Made by a program: the position numbers and the translations under genes. Source: Candidatus Atribacteria bacterium (GTDB lineage: Bacteria; Atribacterota; Phoenicimicrobiia; Phoenicimicrobiales; Stramentimicrobiaceae). From it: a DNA stretch of 42,500 nucleotides. Below are positions 34,467 to 42,417 of this stretch, piece by piece. The notes beneath the pieces are model-generated. The model saw only the letters and a list, made by a program, of their open reading frames with translations. It was not told the DNA's origin and did not search any database. The first letter of the stretch is position 1; each line of letters starts with the position of its first letter. Where the stretch lies: contig JAGYIZ010000016.1 of the NCBI GenBank assembly GCA_018402425.1, forward strand, positions 1-42,500, read 5' to 3'.

Positions 34467-35099
34467 ATGAAAGTTTGGGGAAAATTACTTAATACAAGCA
34501 AAATACTGATAATCATCAGTGCAGTTTTCTTACTAACATCCTGTAGCGGGGTTCTACCGGAAGTAGCAAACGAACAACAGGATAATACCTTTACTAATAG
34601 CTTAATACCGGGGATTGAGGATAAAGCTAAGTTAAGTTCAATATATTTGGAAGTGCCATATCAGAAGTATGCAGGGACTGACTGGTGCTTGCCGGCATCC
34701 GGTTCAATGGCATTAGATTTTTTTGGTATACAAGTAAGTCAACAGGAGTTAGCGCAAAAAATAATTAAGCCCGATGGTTTGGGAGATATCTATAAAATGG
34801 TGAAATTTGCTAAAGATTTAGGATTTGAAGCATCATTCACAGTGTTGACAATGGAAGAGATTGAAGAATATTTATACAATAATATTCCATTAATAGTAAT
34901 ACAGGAATATAAGGAGACTAATCCACTGGCTCATGCCCGGGTTATTACCGGTTTTGATTCTGAGAAAAAAGAATTAATCAGTAATGATCCAACTATTGGG
35001 AAAGGTTATACTATGTCTTATCAGGAATTTATGAATTTAAATTTAACAGCAAATCAAAAATATTGTATGACAATTGTTATCACTCCCAGTTATGTATAG
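34467..35099 (+). CDS. C39-like cysteine peptidase family lipoprotein
   Basis: A 210-residue exported protein. The signal peptide ends in a lipobox, LLTSC (Cys26), so it should be lipid-anchored outside the membrane. The papain-like C39_2 domain covers about residues 60-205: Cys74 in TDWCLPASGSMAL, His156 in PLAHARVITGFD, and Asp174 in NDPTIG. Known relatives cleave peptides or bind surface proteins, but the target here is unknown. AAGGAG precedes the ATG. It is controlled by the c-di-GMP riboswitch just upstream, so its level should follow c-di-GMP, perhaps in adhesion or biofilm changes (inference). Confidence 0.87.
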   Translation: MKVWGKLLNTSKILIIISAVFLLTSCSGVLPEVANEQQDNTFTNSLIPGIEDKAKLSSIYLEVPYQKYAGTDWCLPASGSMALDFFGIQVSQQELAQKIIKPDGLGDIYKMVKFAKDLGFEASFTVLTMEEIEEYLYNNIPLIVIQEYKETNPLAHARVITGFDSEKKELISNDPTIGKGYTMSYQEFMNLNLTANQKYCMTIVITPSYV

Positions 35100-35135
35100 A
35101 AATAAACCAGTACAAAATAAATAAGAGGTATCAAA

Positions 35136-35342
35136 ATGAATATTATGAAAAATAGCTACGATTACTGTGAGATATCAGAGAATCAAGGAGAGTACCTGGT
35201 AGAATATGGTTATCAGACTTATAATGGTAAGATAATATCTCCGCCGATTAAAATAGGTGACAGAAGTTTCTCTACTGAGAAAAAGGCATTACGTTATGCC
35301 AAAAAAATTACTTCAAGAGAATGCATTACACTCGAAAAGTAA
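35136..35342 (+). CDS. Small soluble protein of unknown function after the C39 lipoprotein
   Basis: A 68-residue protein with no signal or membrane helix. The sequence (DYCEISENQGEYLVEYGYQ, then FSTEKKALRYAKKI) looks like a small mixed alpha/beta domain, perhaps two strands and a helix. I recognise no family. GAGGT precedes the ATG. It lies 36 bases after the lipoprotein gene and before a strong terminator, so it is probably in the same c-di-GMP-controlled transcript. Confidence 0.62.
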   Translation: MNIMKNSYDYCEISENQGEYLVEYGYQTYNGKIISPPIKIGDRSFSTEKKALRYAKKITSRECITLEK

Positions 35343-35410
35343 AAATAATCTTTCTCTAACTGAAGGCTAAAATTACTCATTTGATTAAAAAATATAAATA
35401 TTTAAATACC

Positions 35411-35449
35411 AAAGAACTCTTTAGAAATAAATCTAGAAGAGTTCTTTTT
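35411..35449 (+). terminator. Intrinsic terminator of the riboswitch operon
   Basis: AAAGAACTCTT pairs with AAGAGTTCTTT, with additional TAGA/TCTA pairing inside, and ends in a run of T. It closes the transcript of the lipoprotein and small protein genes. Confidence 0.8.
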
Positions 35450-35475
35450 CTTCCTGGAATAGCTGATTAATGATT

Positions 35476-35524
35476 TTGACAGCCTCATATCCTGGTGTTA
35501 TTATTGATAATAAAAGTGTTATCA
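35476..35524 (+). promoter_or_regulatory. nikR promoter with inverted repeat
   Basis: TTGACA (35476-35481) and TATTAT (35499-35504) are 17 bases apart. TGATAA (35505-35510) and TTATCA (35519-35524) form an inverted repeat directly after the -10 box, where a repressor would block initiation. Autoregulation by NikR is possible, but the arms do not match the E. coli NikR operator (GTATGA-N16-TCATAC). Confidence 0.6.
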
Positions 35525-35543
35525 TTAATTTAAAAGGTGGAAT

Positions 35544-35960
35544 ATGTCACACTTAGTTCGATTTAGTGTTTCTCTGGAAAAAGAGCTGCTGAGAAGATTT
35601 GATTATCGCATTAATGAGCAAAGATACAAGAATCGCTCTGAAGCCTTACGGGATTTGATAAGGGAAGATCTTGTAGTAGAGGAGTGGCAAAAGAACGAAA
35701 AGGTTGCCGGTACCATAACCCTGGTTTATGATCATCATAAACGGGGATTAGTTCAAAAATTAACTGCTTTGCAACATGAATATCACAATATAATTATATC
35801 GACGCAACATATCCATCTGGATCATGATAATTGTCTGGAAGTAATTATTGTACATGGGAAGGCCCATTTTTTAGATCAGCTTGCCAGCAAATTAAAGGCA
35901 GTCAAGGGTGTGAAATACGGTAATCTGGCCATGGCTACTAGTGGAAAAGAATTAGTTTGA
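35544..35960 (+). CDS. nikR: Nickel-responsive transcriptional regulator NikR
   Basis: A 138-residue ribbon-helix-helix repressor with a C-terminal ACT-like nickel-binding domain. The RHH part is VRFSVSLEKELLRRFD, then NRSEALRDLIRE. The metal ligands His78, His89, His91 and Cys97 keep the exact spacing (11, 2, 6) of E. coli NikR His76, His87, His89 and Cys95. No nickel transporter or hydrogenase gene is adjacent, so its regulon lies elsewhere. AAAGGTGG precedes the ATG. Its own promoter has an inverted repeat. Confidence 0.95.
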   Translation: MSHLVRFSVSLEKELLRRFDYRINEQRYKNRSEALRDLIREDLVVEEWQKNEKVAGTITLVYDHHKRGLVQKLTALQHEYHNIIISTQHIHLDHDNCLEVIIVHGKAHFLDQLASKLKAVKGVKYGNLAMATSGKELV

Positions 35961-36008
35961 GTCTAAATTTAGACTTGATACATTACATAGGATAAAAGAG
36001 GAGAAATT

Positions 36009-37082
36009 ATGAATATTGGTATTTTGGGACTGCCTTTGACTGGGAAAACAACTTTATTTAATCTCTTAACGAGTCAGCACAAACAGACAAATTCTTTTAC
36101 AGCTCGCAAAATCAAGAATATTGGTGTTGCGAAGGTTGCCGATGACCGTGTTGATTATTTGAGTTCAATCTATCAGCCTAAAAAAACTACCCATGCAACA
36201 ATTGAGGTGATTGATATTCCGGGTATTTCATCAGATATTCCGGAAAAAGAAAAGCAGAATGTTTTTACTCAAATACAAAATGTAGATGCCCTATTAATGA
36301 TTGTCCGAGTTTTTTATGATACCCTGATTCCAGGGACTACTGATCCACTTTCTCAAATAGAATCTTTGGTTTATGAAATTCTCTTAAGGGATTTGGAAAT
36401 AACGGAAAATCGTATAAATAGACTAAATCAATCTAAAAGAAAATTAACCCGTCAAGAAGAAATGGAAAAGCAAGTTTTGGAAAAATGTTATCAGTATTTA
36501 AGTAATGATAAACTACTGATTAGCCAAAGTTTAACAGAGGAAGATTCAAAGTTACTGAGTGGATTTGGTTTATTTACACTAAAGCCAATCATTGTGGTAA
36601 TTAATCTTGATGAAGACCAGTTACGTAATAATCAATTTCCAAATCAAGAAAAATTTAATCAGTTCATTAAGAATCATCAAATGGCTAGTATTCCAATCTG
36701 TGGAAAACTGGAGATGGAAATCAATGAATTGACCGAAGAAGAAAGGCAAGTTTTTTTAGAAGATTTAGGTTTTCAGGAAACTGGTATCGAGAGATTATCG
36801 CATGTTCTCTATCGACATCTCGGTTTGATATCATTTTTTACTGTAGGGAAAGATGAGGTAAGGGCCTGGACTATTCATGAAGGTACAATGGCAGTTAAAG
36901 CAGCAGGTAAAATCCATAGCGATATAGAGCGTGGTTTTATCCGGGCGGAAGTTGTACGTTTTGAAGATTTTAAACAATTAGGATCGATGCAAAAGCTAAA
37001 GGAAAAGGGGCTATTAAAAGTAGAAGGTAAAGATACTATTATTGAAGACGGTGATATTATTAATTTTCGATTCAATGTTTAG
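36009..37082 (+). CDS. Divergent YchF/Obg-family P-loop GTPase/ATPase with TGS-like domain
   Basis: A 357-residue translation-factor-class NTPase. The P-loop is GLPLTGKTTLFNLLT, switch II is IDIPGI, and the C-terminal DUF933/TGS-like part has FFTVGKDEVRAWTIHEGTM, AAGKIHSDIERGFIRAEV and DTIIEDGDIINFRFNV, all YchF traits. It departs from standard YchF (363 residues) at the P-loop, where GLPNVGKST is usual, and in the base-specificity region (VVINLDED). I see it as a paralogue rather than the housekeeping YchF. GAGGAG precedes the ATG. The partner is unknown; YchF binds ribosomes. Confidence 0.88.
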   Translation: MNIGILGLPLTGKTTLFNLLTSQHKQTNSFTARKIKNIGVAKVADDRVDYLSSIYQPKKTTHATIEVIDIPGISSDIPEKEKQNVFTQIQNVDALLMIVRVFYDTLIPGTTDPLSQIESLVYEILLRDLEITENRINRLNQSKRKLTRQEEMEKQVLEKCYQYLSNDKLLISQSLTEEDSKLLSGFGLFTLKPIIVVINLDEDQLRNNQFPNQEKFNQFIKNHQMASIPICGKLEMEINELTEEERQVFLEDLGFQETGIERLSHVLYRHLGLISFFTVGKDEVRAWTIHEGTMAVKAAGKIHSDIERGFIRAEVVRFEDFKQLGSMQKLKEKGLLKVEGKDTIIEDGDIINFRFNV

Positions 37083-37222
37083 CCAAAATAGAGAACTTAG
37101 AGTTAAAATCTTTTACTAGACTATAAATTAAAAGATAATTTTTTCTTATTAAAGTGTTATATAATATTGCAATACCAGGAATAACAAAAGGAGTTTTGGG
37201 GAAATTTCCCTGAAAATGTCTA

Positions 37223-37984
37223 GTGCCGAAAATAGACGAAAAACAATTAAAAGAAGTAAGTGAATTAATAAAAGATTCAAAATATACTGTTTGCTTAACA
37301 GGGGCAGGGGTAAGCACTGCCTCTGGAATTCCTGATTTTCGGACGCCTGGCAAGGGACTATGGTCTAAAGTAAATCCAATAAAAATTACCAGCATACAGG
37401 CTTTTCAGGAGAACCCCGCTCGTTTTTATCAGTTCTATCGCCCCAGGATAGAAGAATTACAGAAAGTTTCTCCCAATCAAGCCCATCATTCCCTGGCTAA
37501 ATTGGAGCAGGCAGGGTATCTTCATTTTTTAATAACCCAGAATATTGATGATTTGCATAAAAAGGCAGGGTCCGAGCATGTACTGGAAATTCATGGTAAT
37601 TTAAATCAAGCTATTTGTTCCCGATGTGGGAAAAAGATTTCCTCAGAATTATTAATTAAAAAAATTGAAGAGAATGAACATAAAATCCCTTATTGCCAGT
37701 GTGGTGGTGTTTTTAAACCGGATGTTGTCTTATTTGGTGAAGTACTTTCTAATCTTGATGAAGCCATTGATGAAGCCAATAAGGCGGATTTATTCTTAGC
37801 GGTAGGGTCGTCATTACAAGTTTCTCCTGCTAACTTATTACCTGAGTATAGTCTAGCCCAAAAAGGGAAATTAATTATTATTAATTATATGGACACACAT
37901 CTGGATAATCAAGCTGCTGTTGTTGTTCATGAAGATGTTGGTTTATTTTTGTCCGCATTATGTCAGCATTTAGATATATTTTAA
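37223..37984 (+). CDS. cobB: NAD-dependent protein deacylase (sirtuin)
   Basis: It removes acetyl or other acyl groups from lysines with NAD+. GAGVSTASGIPDFR (NAD binding), TQNIDDLH, catalytic His124 in LEIHGN, and a zinc site of four cysteines (132, 135, 158, 160) are present, followed by PDVVLFGE and VGSSLQVSPAN. Its 253 residues are normal for bacterial CobB/SrtN. The start is uncertain. The frame is closed by a stop at 37211, leaving GTG 37223 as first start, yet the good AAAGGAG is 28 bases upstream, and a GGGAAATTTCCC palindrome lies between. Confidence 0.93.
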   Translation: MPKIDEKQLKEVSELIKDSKYTVCLTGAGVSTASGIPDFRTPGKGLWSKVNPIKITSIQAFQENPARFYQFYRPRIEELQKVSPNQAHHSLAKLEQAGYLHFLITQNIDDLHKKAGSEHVLEIHGNLNQAICSRCGKKISSELLIKKIEENEHKIPYCQCGGVFKPDVVLFGEVLSNLDEAIDEANKADLFLAVGSSLQVSPANLLPEYSLAQKGKLIIINYMDTHLDNQAAVVVHEDVGLFLSALCQHLDIF

Positions 37985-38005
37985 TTTTTCAGAGAGGAGT
38001 GTTAT

Positions 38006-38269
38006 ATGAATCATTCTGAAATTATTGTCTTAATAGTATCTTTTCTGGCGATTATCATCAGCTTATTTGCTATCTGGTTAGCAATGATGTTTTATAGGCT
38101 CTACAGTCAATTGTCTTTATTAGTTATTGAAATGTCCAAAGGATTGGAAATGAGTACAGCCCGATTAGAGAAAATACCTGCTCTCTTATATGAGAAAAAA
38201 GTTTTTATACCAGAAAAACGAGAACTCAATCCGGAACTCAAGAATAATCTCCATAAGGAGGAAAAATAA
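38006..38269 (+). CDS. Small single-helix membrane protein
   Basis: An unrecognised 87-residue protein with one N-terminal membrane helix (about residues 5-30), then an amphipathic stretch (LSLLVIEMSKGLEMSTARLEK) and a charged tail. A GAGAGGAG ribosome site precedes the ATG. Its stop codon overlaps the start of the next gene (TAATG), so the two are translationally coupled and probably interact. It starts 22 bases after the sirtuin stop, in the same direction. Confidence 0.7.
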   Translation: MNHSEIIVLIVSFLAIIISLFAIWLAMMFYRLYSQLSLLVIEMSKGLEMSTARLEKIPALLYEKKVFIPEKRELNPELKNNLHKEEK

Positions 38270-38916
38270 TGGAAAATATTTCCGTTCTTGGTCAGTCATC
38301 CCAATTATTGGCCAGTGGCATTGTTTTGTTGGCATTATGCCTGGGCATTGTTTTTTATTACTGGTCTTTGCAATTATTTAAGAAATTTGACTTACAGATT
38401 AAAAAGATGAAGCAAAATATTGATAGCCTGGAGGCTTTGTCACAGTCTATTTATGAGACTGCTTATTGGGATATAAAGAAAAAGGATATCAAGGATAATC
38501 CGGATGATAATATAGCAAATATTCCCAAAAAAGAACAATATGTCCTTGAAGAAATAAAAGCACAAATTCAAAATTTAATTCAAAGACAAGCTGAGATTAC
38601 CCAAACAATGGAAGAAAAGTTAAACGAACAAAAACCTGAACAACAAGAAAATTTTTCACTAGATACAGGTTCAGAACAATTTTTAAAAGCTGAGGAGAAA
38701 GCCAAATATCAAAAAATTAGTAAATTGGTAATAAAGCATCTCAAGGATTTGTTAAAGGAAAAAGAACAAGTCACTGCTCAAGAATTGGTTTATACAATGC
38801 CTGACCTATATCCTCTGGCAGATATTTATCGAACCCTTGAACTAATGAAAGAGAAAAATCAAATTGCCTGGGAAGAAAGAAGCATAAGCCCTCAGTCTAT
38901 ATTAGAAATTAAATAG
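38269..38916 (+). CDS. Membrane-anchored coiled-coil protein with possible winged-helix tail
   Basis: An unrecognised 215-residue protein. One N-terminal membrane helix (about 13-35) is followed by a coiled-coil region (KKFDLQIKKMKQNIDSLEAL, later EEIKAQIQNLIQRQAEITQT). The last 70 residues (ISKLVIKHLKDLLKEKEQ, VTAQELVYTMP, IYRTLELMKEKNQIAWEERS) look like a winged helix. It is coupled to the upstream small membrane gene by TAATG. Domain order resembles the orphan at 17265, without clear identity between them. Confidence 0.68.
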   Translation: MENISVLGQSSQLLASGIVLLALCLGIVFYYWSLQLFKKFDLQIKKMKQNIDSLEALSQSIYETAYWDIKKKDIKDNPDDNIANIPKKEQYVLEEIKAQIQNLIQRQAEITQTMEEKLNEQKPEQQENFSLDTGSEQFLKAEEKAKYQKISKLVIKHLKDLLKEKEQVTAQELVYTMPDLYPLADIYRTLELMKEKNQIAWEERSISPQSILEIK

Positions 38917-38962
38917 ATGCGGTTACCATTTTTAGAACCTATACCGCATCTATTTAATTTCT
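38904..38962. terminator. 20-bp perfect stem-loop spanning the stop codon
   Basis: Bases 38904-38923 and 38943-38962 are perfectly complementary, with core ATGCGGT/ACCGCAT and a 19-base loop. The left arm includes the last codons and TAG stop of the preceding gene. No T-run follows at once. The gap 38917-39162 otherwise shows only AT-rich sequence. Confidence 0.5.
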
Positions 38963-39162
38963 GAATACATTTTTAGCAATTAGATTTATTCTTACTACCC
39001 ACCCTAGTAATCTATAGAATTGACCCTGATTTTATTTTTTTTATTATTTGCTATGAAAATAAAAATTTGATAGAATATGTGACAATTATTCTGTAATAAA
39101 TAGAAAATTATATTTATTTTTTTAAAAATCATACTATCACTAGAAGGCAGAAAGGTAATATT

Positions 39163-40059
39163 ATGCTTATTAACAATGTTATTGAAGCGATTGGCAATAC
39201 GCCGCTTTTGCGTTTAAATAAGATATCTTCGGGAAATGTGTTTGCCAAGGCAGAATTCTTAAATCCCGGTGGGAGCATCAAAGACCGTGTGGCAAAATAT
39301 ATTATCGAGGAAGCGGAAAATGATAAGAAATTAAAACCCGGTATGACAATTATTGAATCTACCTCCGGTAATACTGGCATAGGGTTAACACTTATAGGAG
39401 TGCAGAAAGGCTATGAAGTTATTTGTGTTATGCCGGAAAATATGAGTGCGGAACGGAAAAAAATTATTCAGGCCTTTGGCGGTAAAATTATTGCCACCCC
39501 TGCTGAAGAGAGTTTAACCGGTTCTATTAAGAGAATGAGAGAATTAACCGAACAGGATCCGGAAAGATATTTTATTACAGATCAATTTGTTAATCCTAAG
39601 AATCCTGAGACTCATTATAAAATTCTAGGTCCCGAAATATGGAAAGATACCAAAGGAGAGATTGATATCTTTGTTGCCGGTGTAGGTAGTGGCGGAACAC
39701 TTCAAGGTATGGGTCAATTCTTAAAAGAGAAAAACCCTTCCATTAAAATTGTTGCAGTGGAACCAAAAAACAGTGCCGCACTTCTGGGAAAAGAACCAGG
39801 ATTACATCAGATACAGGGTATTGGGGATGGATTTATTCCTGGAGTTCTGGATGTGAATATCGTTGATTTTGTAATTACAGTATCTGATGAAGAGGCTATT
39901 GAAACTACTCGATTGTTATCCCTTCAAGAAGGGTTATTGGTGGGAACTTCTTCTGGTGCGAATGTGTTTACTGCTTTACATCTGGATAATGGGAAAAATC
40001 GCATTGTTACTGTTTTGCCTGATCGGGCCGAAAGGTATTTTAGTACCGCATTGTTATAA
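39163..40059 (+). CDS. cysK: Cysteine synthase (O-acetylserine sulfhydrylase)
   Basis: A PLP enzyme forming cysteine from O-acetylserine and sulfide. The N-terminus IEAIGNTPLLRLNKI, Lys40 in NPGGSIKDR (PLP lysine), the STSGNTGIGL loop, VAGVGSGGTLQGMGQFLKE, IQGIGDGFIPGVLD and GTSSGANVFTAL are all typical. Length is 298, near the usual 300-310. O-acetylserine is the expected substrate, although cystathionine beta-synthase-like paralogues share most motifs. GAAGGCAG before the ATG is a weak ribosome site. No sulfate or serine acetyltransferase genes are adjacent. It ends three bases from the convergent transporter gene. Confidence 0.94.
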   Translation: MLINNVIEAIGNTPLLRLNKISSGNVFAKAEFLNPGGSIKDRVAKYIIEEAENDKKLKPGMTIIESTSGNTGIGLTLIGVQKGYEVICVMPENMSAERKKIIQAFGGKIIATPAEESLTGSIKRMRELTEQDPERYFITDQFVNPKNPETHYKILGPEIWKDTKGEIDIFVAGVGSGGTLQGMGQFLKEKNPSIKIVAVEPKNSAALLGKEPGLHQIQGIGDGFIPGVLDVNIVDFVITVSDEEAIETTRLLSLQEGLLVGTSSGANVFTALHLDNGKNRIVTVLPDRAERYFSTALL

Positions 40060-40062
40060 AAA

Positions 40063-41025
40063 TCAATTAGATGAATTTTGTCTGGATATATTTTTTGATT
40101 TTAAAAGAGATTGCCTTTTCCTTTTATTATTTCTTTTTCGAGAAACCAATCGATCTAGCTGAACGGTAATTACCGATCCTATGACCAGCAATATCCCCAA
40201 CAACTTCCAGCCTGCTAATTGTTCATTAAAGAATAGATAAGACACTATTACTGCGACAACAACTTCAATGGTGCTGATAATCCCTGCTTTAGAGGCTTCT
40301 ATGCCCATTGATAATCCGCCAATATAGAATAGATAAGCAAAAATAGTAGAAATGATACTAAGAGAAAGCATATAGAACCAGATAATATATCCACTACCCT
40401 GTTGGAAGAGGATCATTGGGTGTGAAAACGGTAAATAAAACATTAGACCAAACCCGATAGAATAAAAGACAATAGTATAAGGATGACATTTATTGGCAAT
40501 CGGTTTACTGAGAATAGTTAGTGAACCAAAGGTTAAACCAGCTGCTAATCCTGCCAATATTCCTGAGGAATTTAGTTGCAGGGTTTCCCAGGAACCACCG
40601 GTCACAGTGAAGAAACATCCCGTTACACACAATAATAGTGCAATGATTTTATTGGTAGTAAATAATTCTCGAAAAAATATTCTTGCCATCAAGGCAATAA
40701 ATATGGGAGCAGTATATAATAGCGTTACAGCAGTAGCAATAGAAGTTATTCTGATAGCAGTAAAATAACTGATATTAAATAGGCATTGGCTGATTAAACC
40801 AATAGCGATAACATATTTTAAAATTTCCCGATCAATTTTCAATTTTGATTTGTCTGTAAAATAGAGATATAAAAATAGAATAATAAAAGCAAAAAACATT
40901 CTCCAAAAAATGATAGTTGATAGAGGGAGTTGAGCATCCAATAAATTTTTGACAAAGAAACCTACTGAACCCCATAAACAGCCTGCTGTAGCAATCATAA
41001 GGTAGCCTTTTGTTTTTTTGAGCAA
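40063..41025 (-). CDS. EamA/DMT-family transporter
   Basis: A 320-residue inner-membrane carrier of the drug/metabolite superfamily, with about ten helices in two EamA repeats. The start KGYLMIATAGCLWGSVGFFVKNLL and TAVTLLYTAPIFIALMARIFFRE in the first repeat, and LAAGLTFGSLTILSKPIA, then GIEASKAGIISTIEVVVAVIVSYLFFNEQLAGWKLLGILLVIGSV in the second, fit the family. A basic tail (SRKRNNKRKRQ) ends it. Substrates of this family range from amino acids to nucleotides, so nothing specific is assigned. GGAAGGAG precedes the ATG on the minus strand. Confidence 0.9.
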   Translation of the reverse strand: MLKKTKGYLMIATAGCLWGSVGFFVKNLLDAQLPLSTIIFWRMFFAFIILFLYLYFTDKSKLKIDREILKYVIAIGLISQCLFNISYFTAIRITSIATAVTLLYTAPIFIALMARIFFRELFTTNKIIALLLCVTGCFFTVTGGSWETLQLNSSGILAGLAAGLTFGSLTILSKPIANKCHPYTIVFYSIGFGLMFYLPFSHPMILFQQGSGYIIWFYMLSLSIISTIFAYLFYIGGLSMGIEASKAGIISTIEVVVAVIVSYLFFNEQLAGWKLLGILLVIGSVITVQLDRLVSRKRNNKRKRQSLLKSKNISRQNSSN

Positions 41026-41154
41026 AACCTACTCCTTCCAGAATATCAATTCTATCTCTTATTCCATAACTTGGTATTATAGAGGAAAAACTGACTTAAT
41101 TCAAAATAATTTAAGAACCAATCGTAAATTATAATTTTCTTTTTCTCGATTCGG

Positions 41155-41301
41155 CTTGCAAAATATCTTGTATTGACTTACTATTTGTTTTGGACAGTCT
41201 TGAATTTATCTTCTTGATTATTTTAACTATTTTTATGCTATTGGAATTTTTTTAATTTTCTGTCTTAAGTGATCTTAAGTGATGAAATAACTTTTACAGA
41301 A
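41155..41301 (+). promoter_or_regulatory. Leader sequence shared with threonine aldolase (copy B, upstream of lplA)
   Basis: Within the 303-base gap 41026-41328, the blocks CTTGCAAAAT (41155-41164), TATTGACTTACTATTT (41171-41186), TCTTGAATTT (41198-41207) and AAGTGA...TAACTTTTACAGAA (41277-41301) repeat those at 724-869 in order and spacing. A further direct repeat, CTTAAGTGAT twice (41265-41284), is present only here. The lplA start follows 27 bases later. Confidence 0.5.
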
Positions 41302-41328
41302 TGGTTTGATTTTTGAAAGGAGCAAGAG

Positions 41329-42315
41329 ATGAAGTATATTGATAGCCAATCTTATTCTCCCTATTTTAATTTAGCCTTAGAAGAACATATATTGAAAAAC
41401 AAAAATGTGAAAGAAGACATTGTTTTCCTCTGGAAAAATACGCCAACTATTGTAGTCGGAAATAACCAGAATACCATAGAAGAAATTAATATGCCTTTTG
41501 TTAATGAGAAAGAAATCAAGGTAGTTCGTAGACTTTCGGGAGGCGGGGCTGTTTACCAGGATTTGGGCAATTTAAATTTTACCTTTTTGAAGCGTTTAGA
41601 AAAACCTTCCAATTTGGAAATTAAAAAATTTGCCTTACCTGTTGTTGAAGCATTGAATAAATTAGGTGTTTCGGCTGAGTTAACCGGGCGTAATGATATT
41701 ACCGTAAAAGGAAAGAAAATTTCTGGTAATGCCCAACGTCTTTTCAGGAATAAACTACTCCATCACGGAACACTTCTTTTTGATACAGATCTGGAGGTTA
41801 TGGCGAAGGTATTACAGGTCGGGCTTGACAAGATTCAATCAAAGGGAATCAAATCAATTCGTAGCCGTGTTACCAATATTAAGCCTTATCTTGCACAGCA
41901 GGGGACCATTGAGGAATTCAGGGAATCTATTTTGAGAGAATTATTTCAGGGAGAGAAAATTAATCAGTATTTTCTCAGTGAAGAGGATTTAAGACAAATA
42001 AATAAACTGGTAAATGATAAATACAATACCTGGGAATGGAATTTTGGCTATTCTCCTCCTTACAGTATAAAAAATACTCGTAGATTTCCGGGTGGAAAAG
42101 TTGAATTATTTCTTGATGTAGAAAAAGGAATACTAAAGAATTGCCAGATTTTTGGAGATTTTCTATCATTATGTGATATTTCTGAGATCGAGAAGAAATT
42201 AAAAAATAAACGCTATGAATCAGAAACCATAGAAAGAACTCTGTCAAAGTTTGACTTAAAATATTATTTTGGAGATATAACATTACCGGAAATTATGACT
42301 GTTTTCTTCGGATAA
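41329..42315 (+). CDS. lplA: Lipoate--protein ligase A
   Basis: It activates free lipoate with ATP and attaches it to lipoyl domains, such as GcvH or 2-oxoacid dehydrogenase E2. The 328-residue protein has the catalytic signature RRLSGGGAVYQDLGNLNFTF (about residues 67-86), the Lys-containing KKISGNAQRLFRNKLLHHGTLLFDTDL block, and a C-terminal accessory domain (about 240-328) as in E. coli LplA. Tyr replaces the more usual His in VYQDLGN. AAAGGAG precedes the ATG. It appears monocistronic and shares a leader with the threonine aldolase gene. Confidence 0.95.
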   Translation: MKYIDSQSYSPYFNLALEEHILKNKNVKEDIVFLWKNTPTIVVGNNQNTIEEINMPFVNEKEIKVVRRLSGGGAVYQDLGNLNFTFLKRLEKPSNLEIKKFALPVVEALNKLGVSAELTGRNDITVKGKKISGNAQRLFRNKLLHHGTLLFDTDLEVMAKVLQVGLDKIQSKGIKSIRSRVTNIKPYLAQQGTIEEFRESILRELFQGEKINQYFLSEEDLRQINKLVNDKYNTWEWNFGYSPPYSIKNTRRFPGGKVELFLDVEKGILKNCQIFGDFLSLCDISEIEKKLKNKRYESETIERTLSKFDLKYYFGDITLPEIMTVFFG

Positions 42316-42388
42316 TTAATTTTATTTAATAATTGTAAGATGTTGGAAATATTAATTTATAAGCAAATATTTAGTCATATATATTTTT

Positions 42389-42417
42389 TTGAAAAAATGA
42401 GCTGATTTGGGTATAAT
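42389..42417 (+). promoter_or_regulatory. Strong promoter candidate at the window end
   Basis: TTGAAA (42389-42394) and TATAAT (42412-42417) are exactly 17 bases apart. The transcript would start near 42424 and run off the window. In the remaining 77 bases there is no start codon with a ribosome site, and the last 30 bases are richer in G+C, so an RNA gene or structured leader may begin here. I cannot name it. Confidence 0.6.

Noticed and set aside
38917-39162. T-box or SAM-type leader before cysK
   Set aside because: No T-box sequence or SAM aptamer core is visible. The region has only the stem-loop of the upstream gene and AT-rich sequence.
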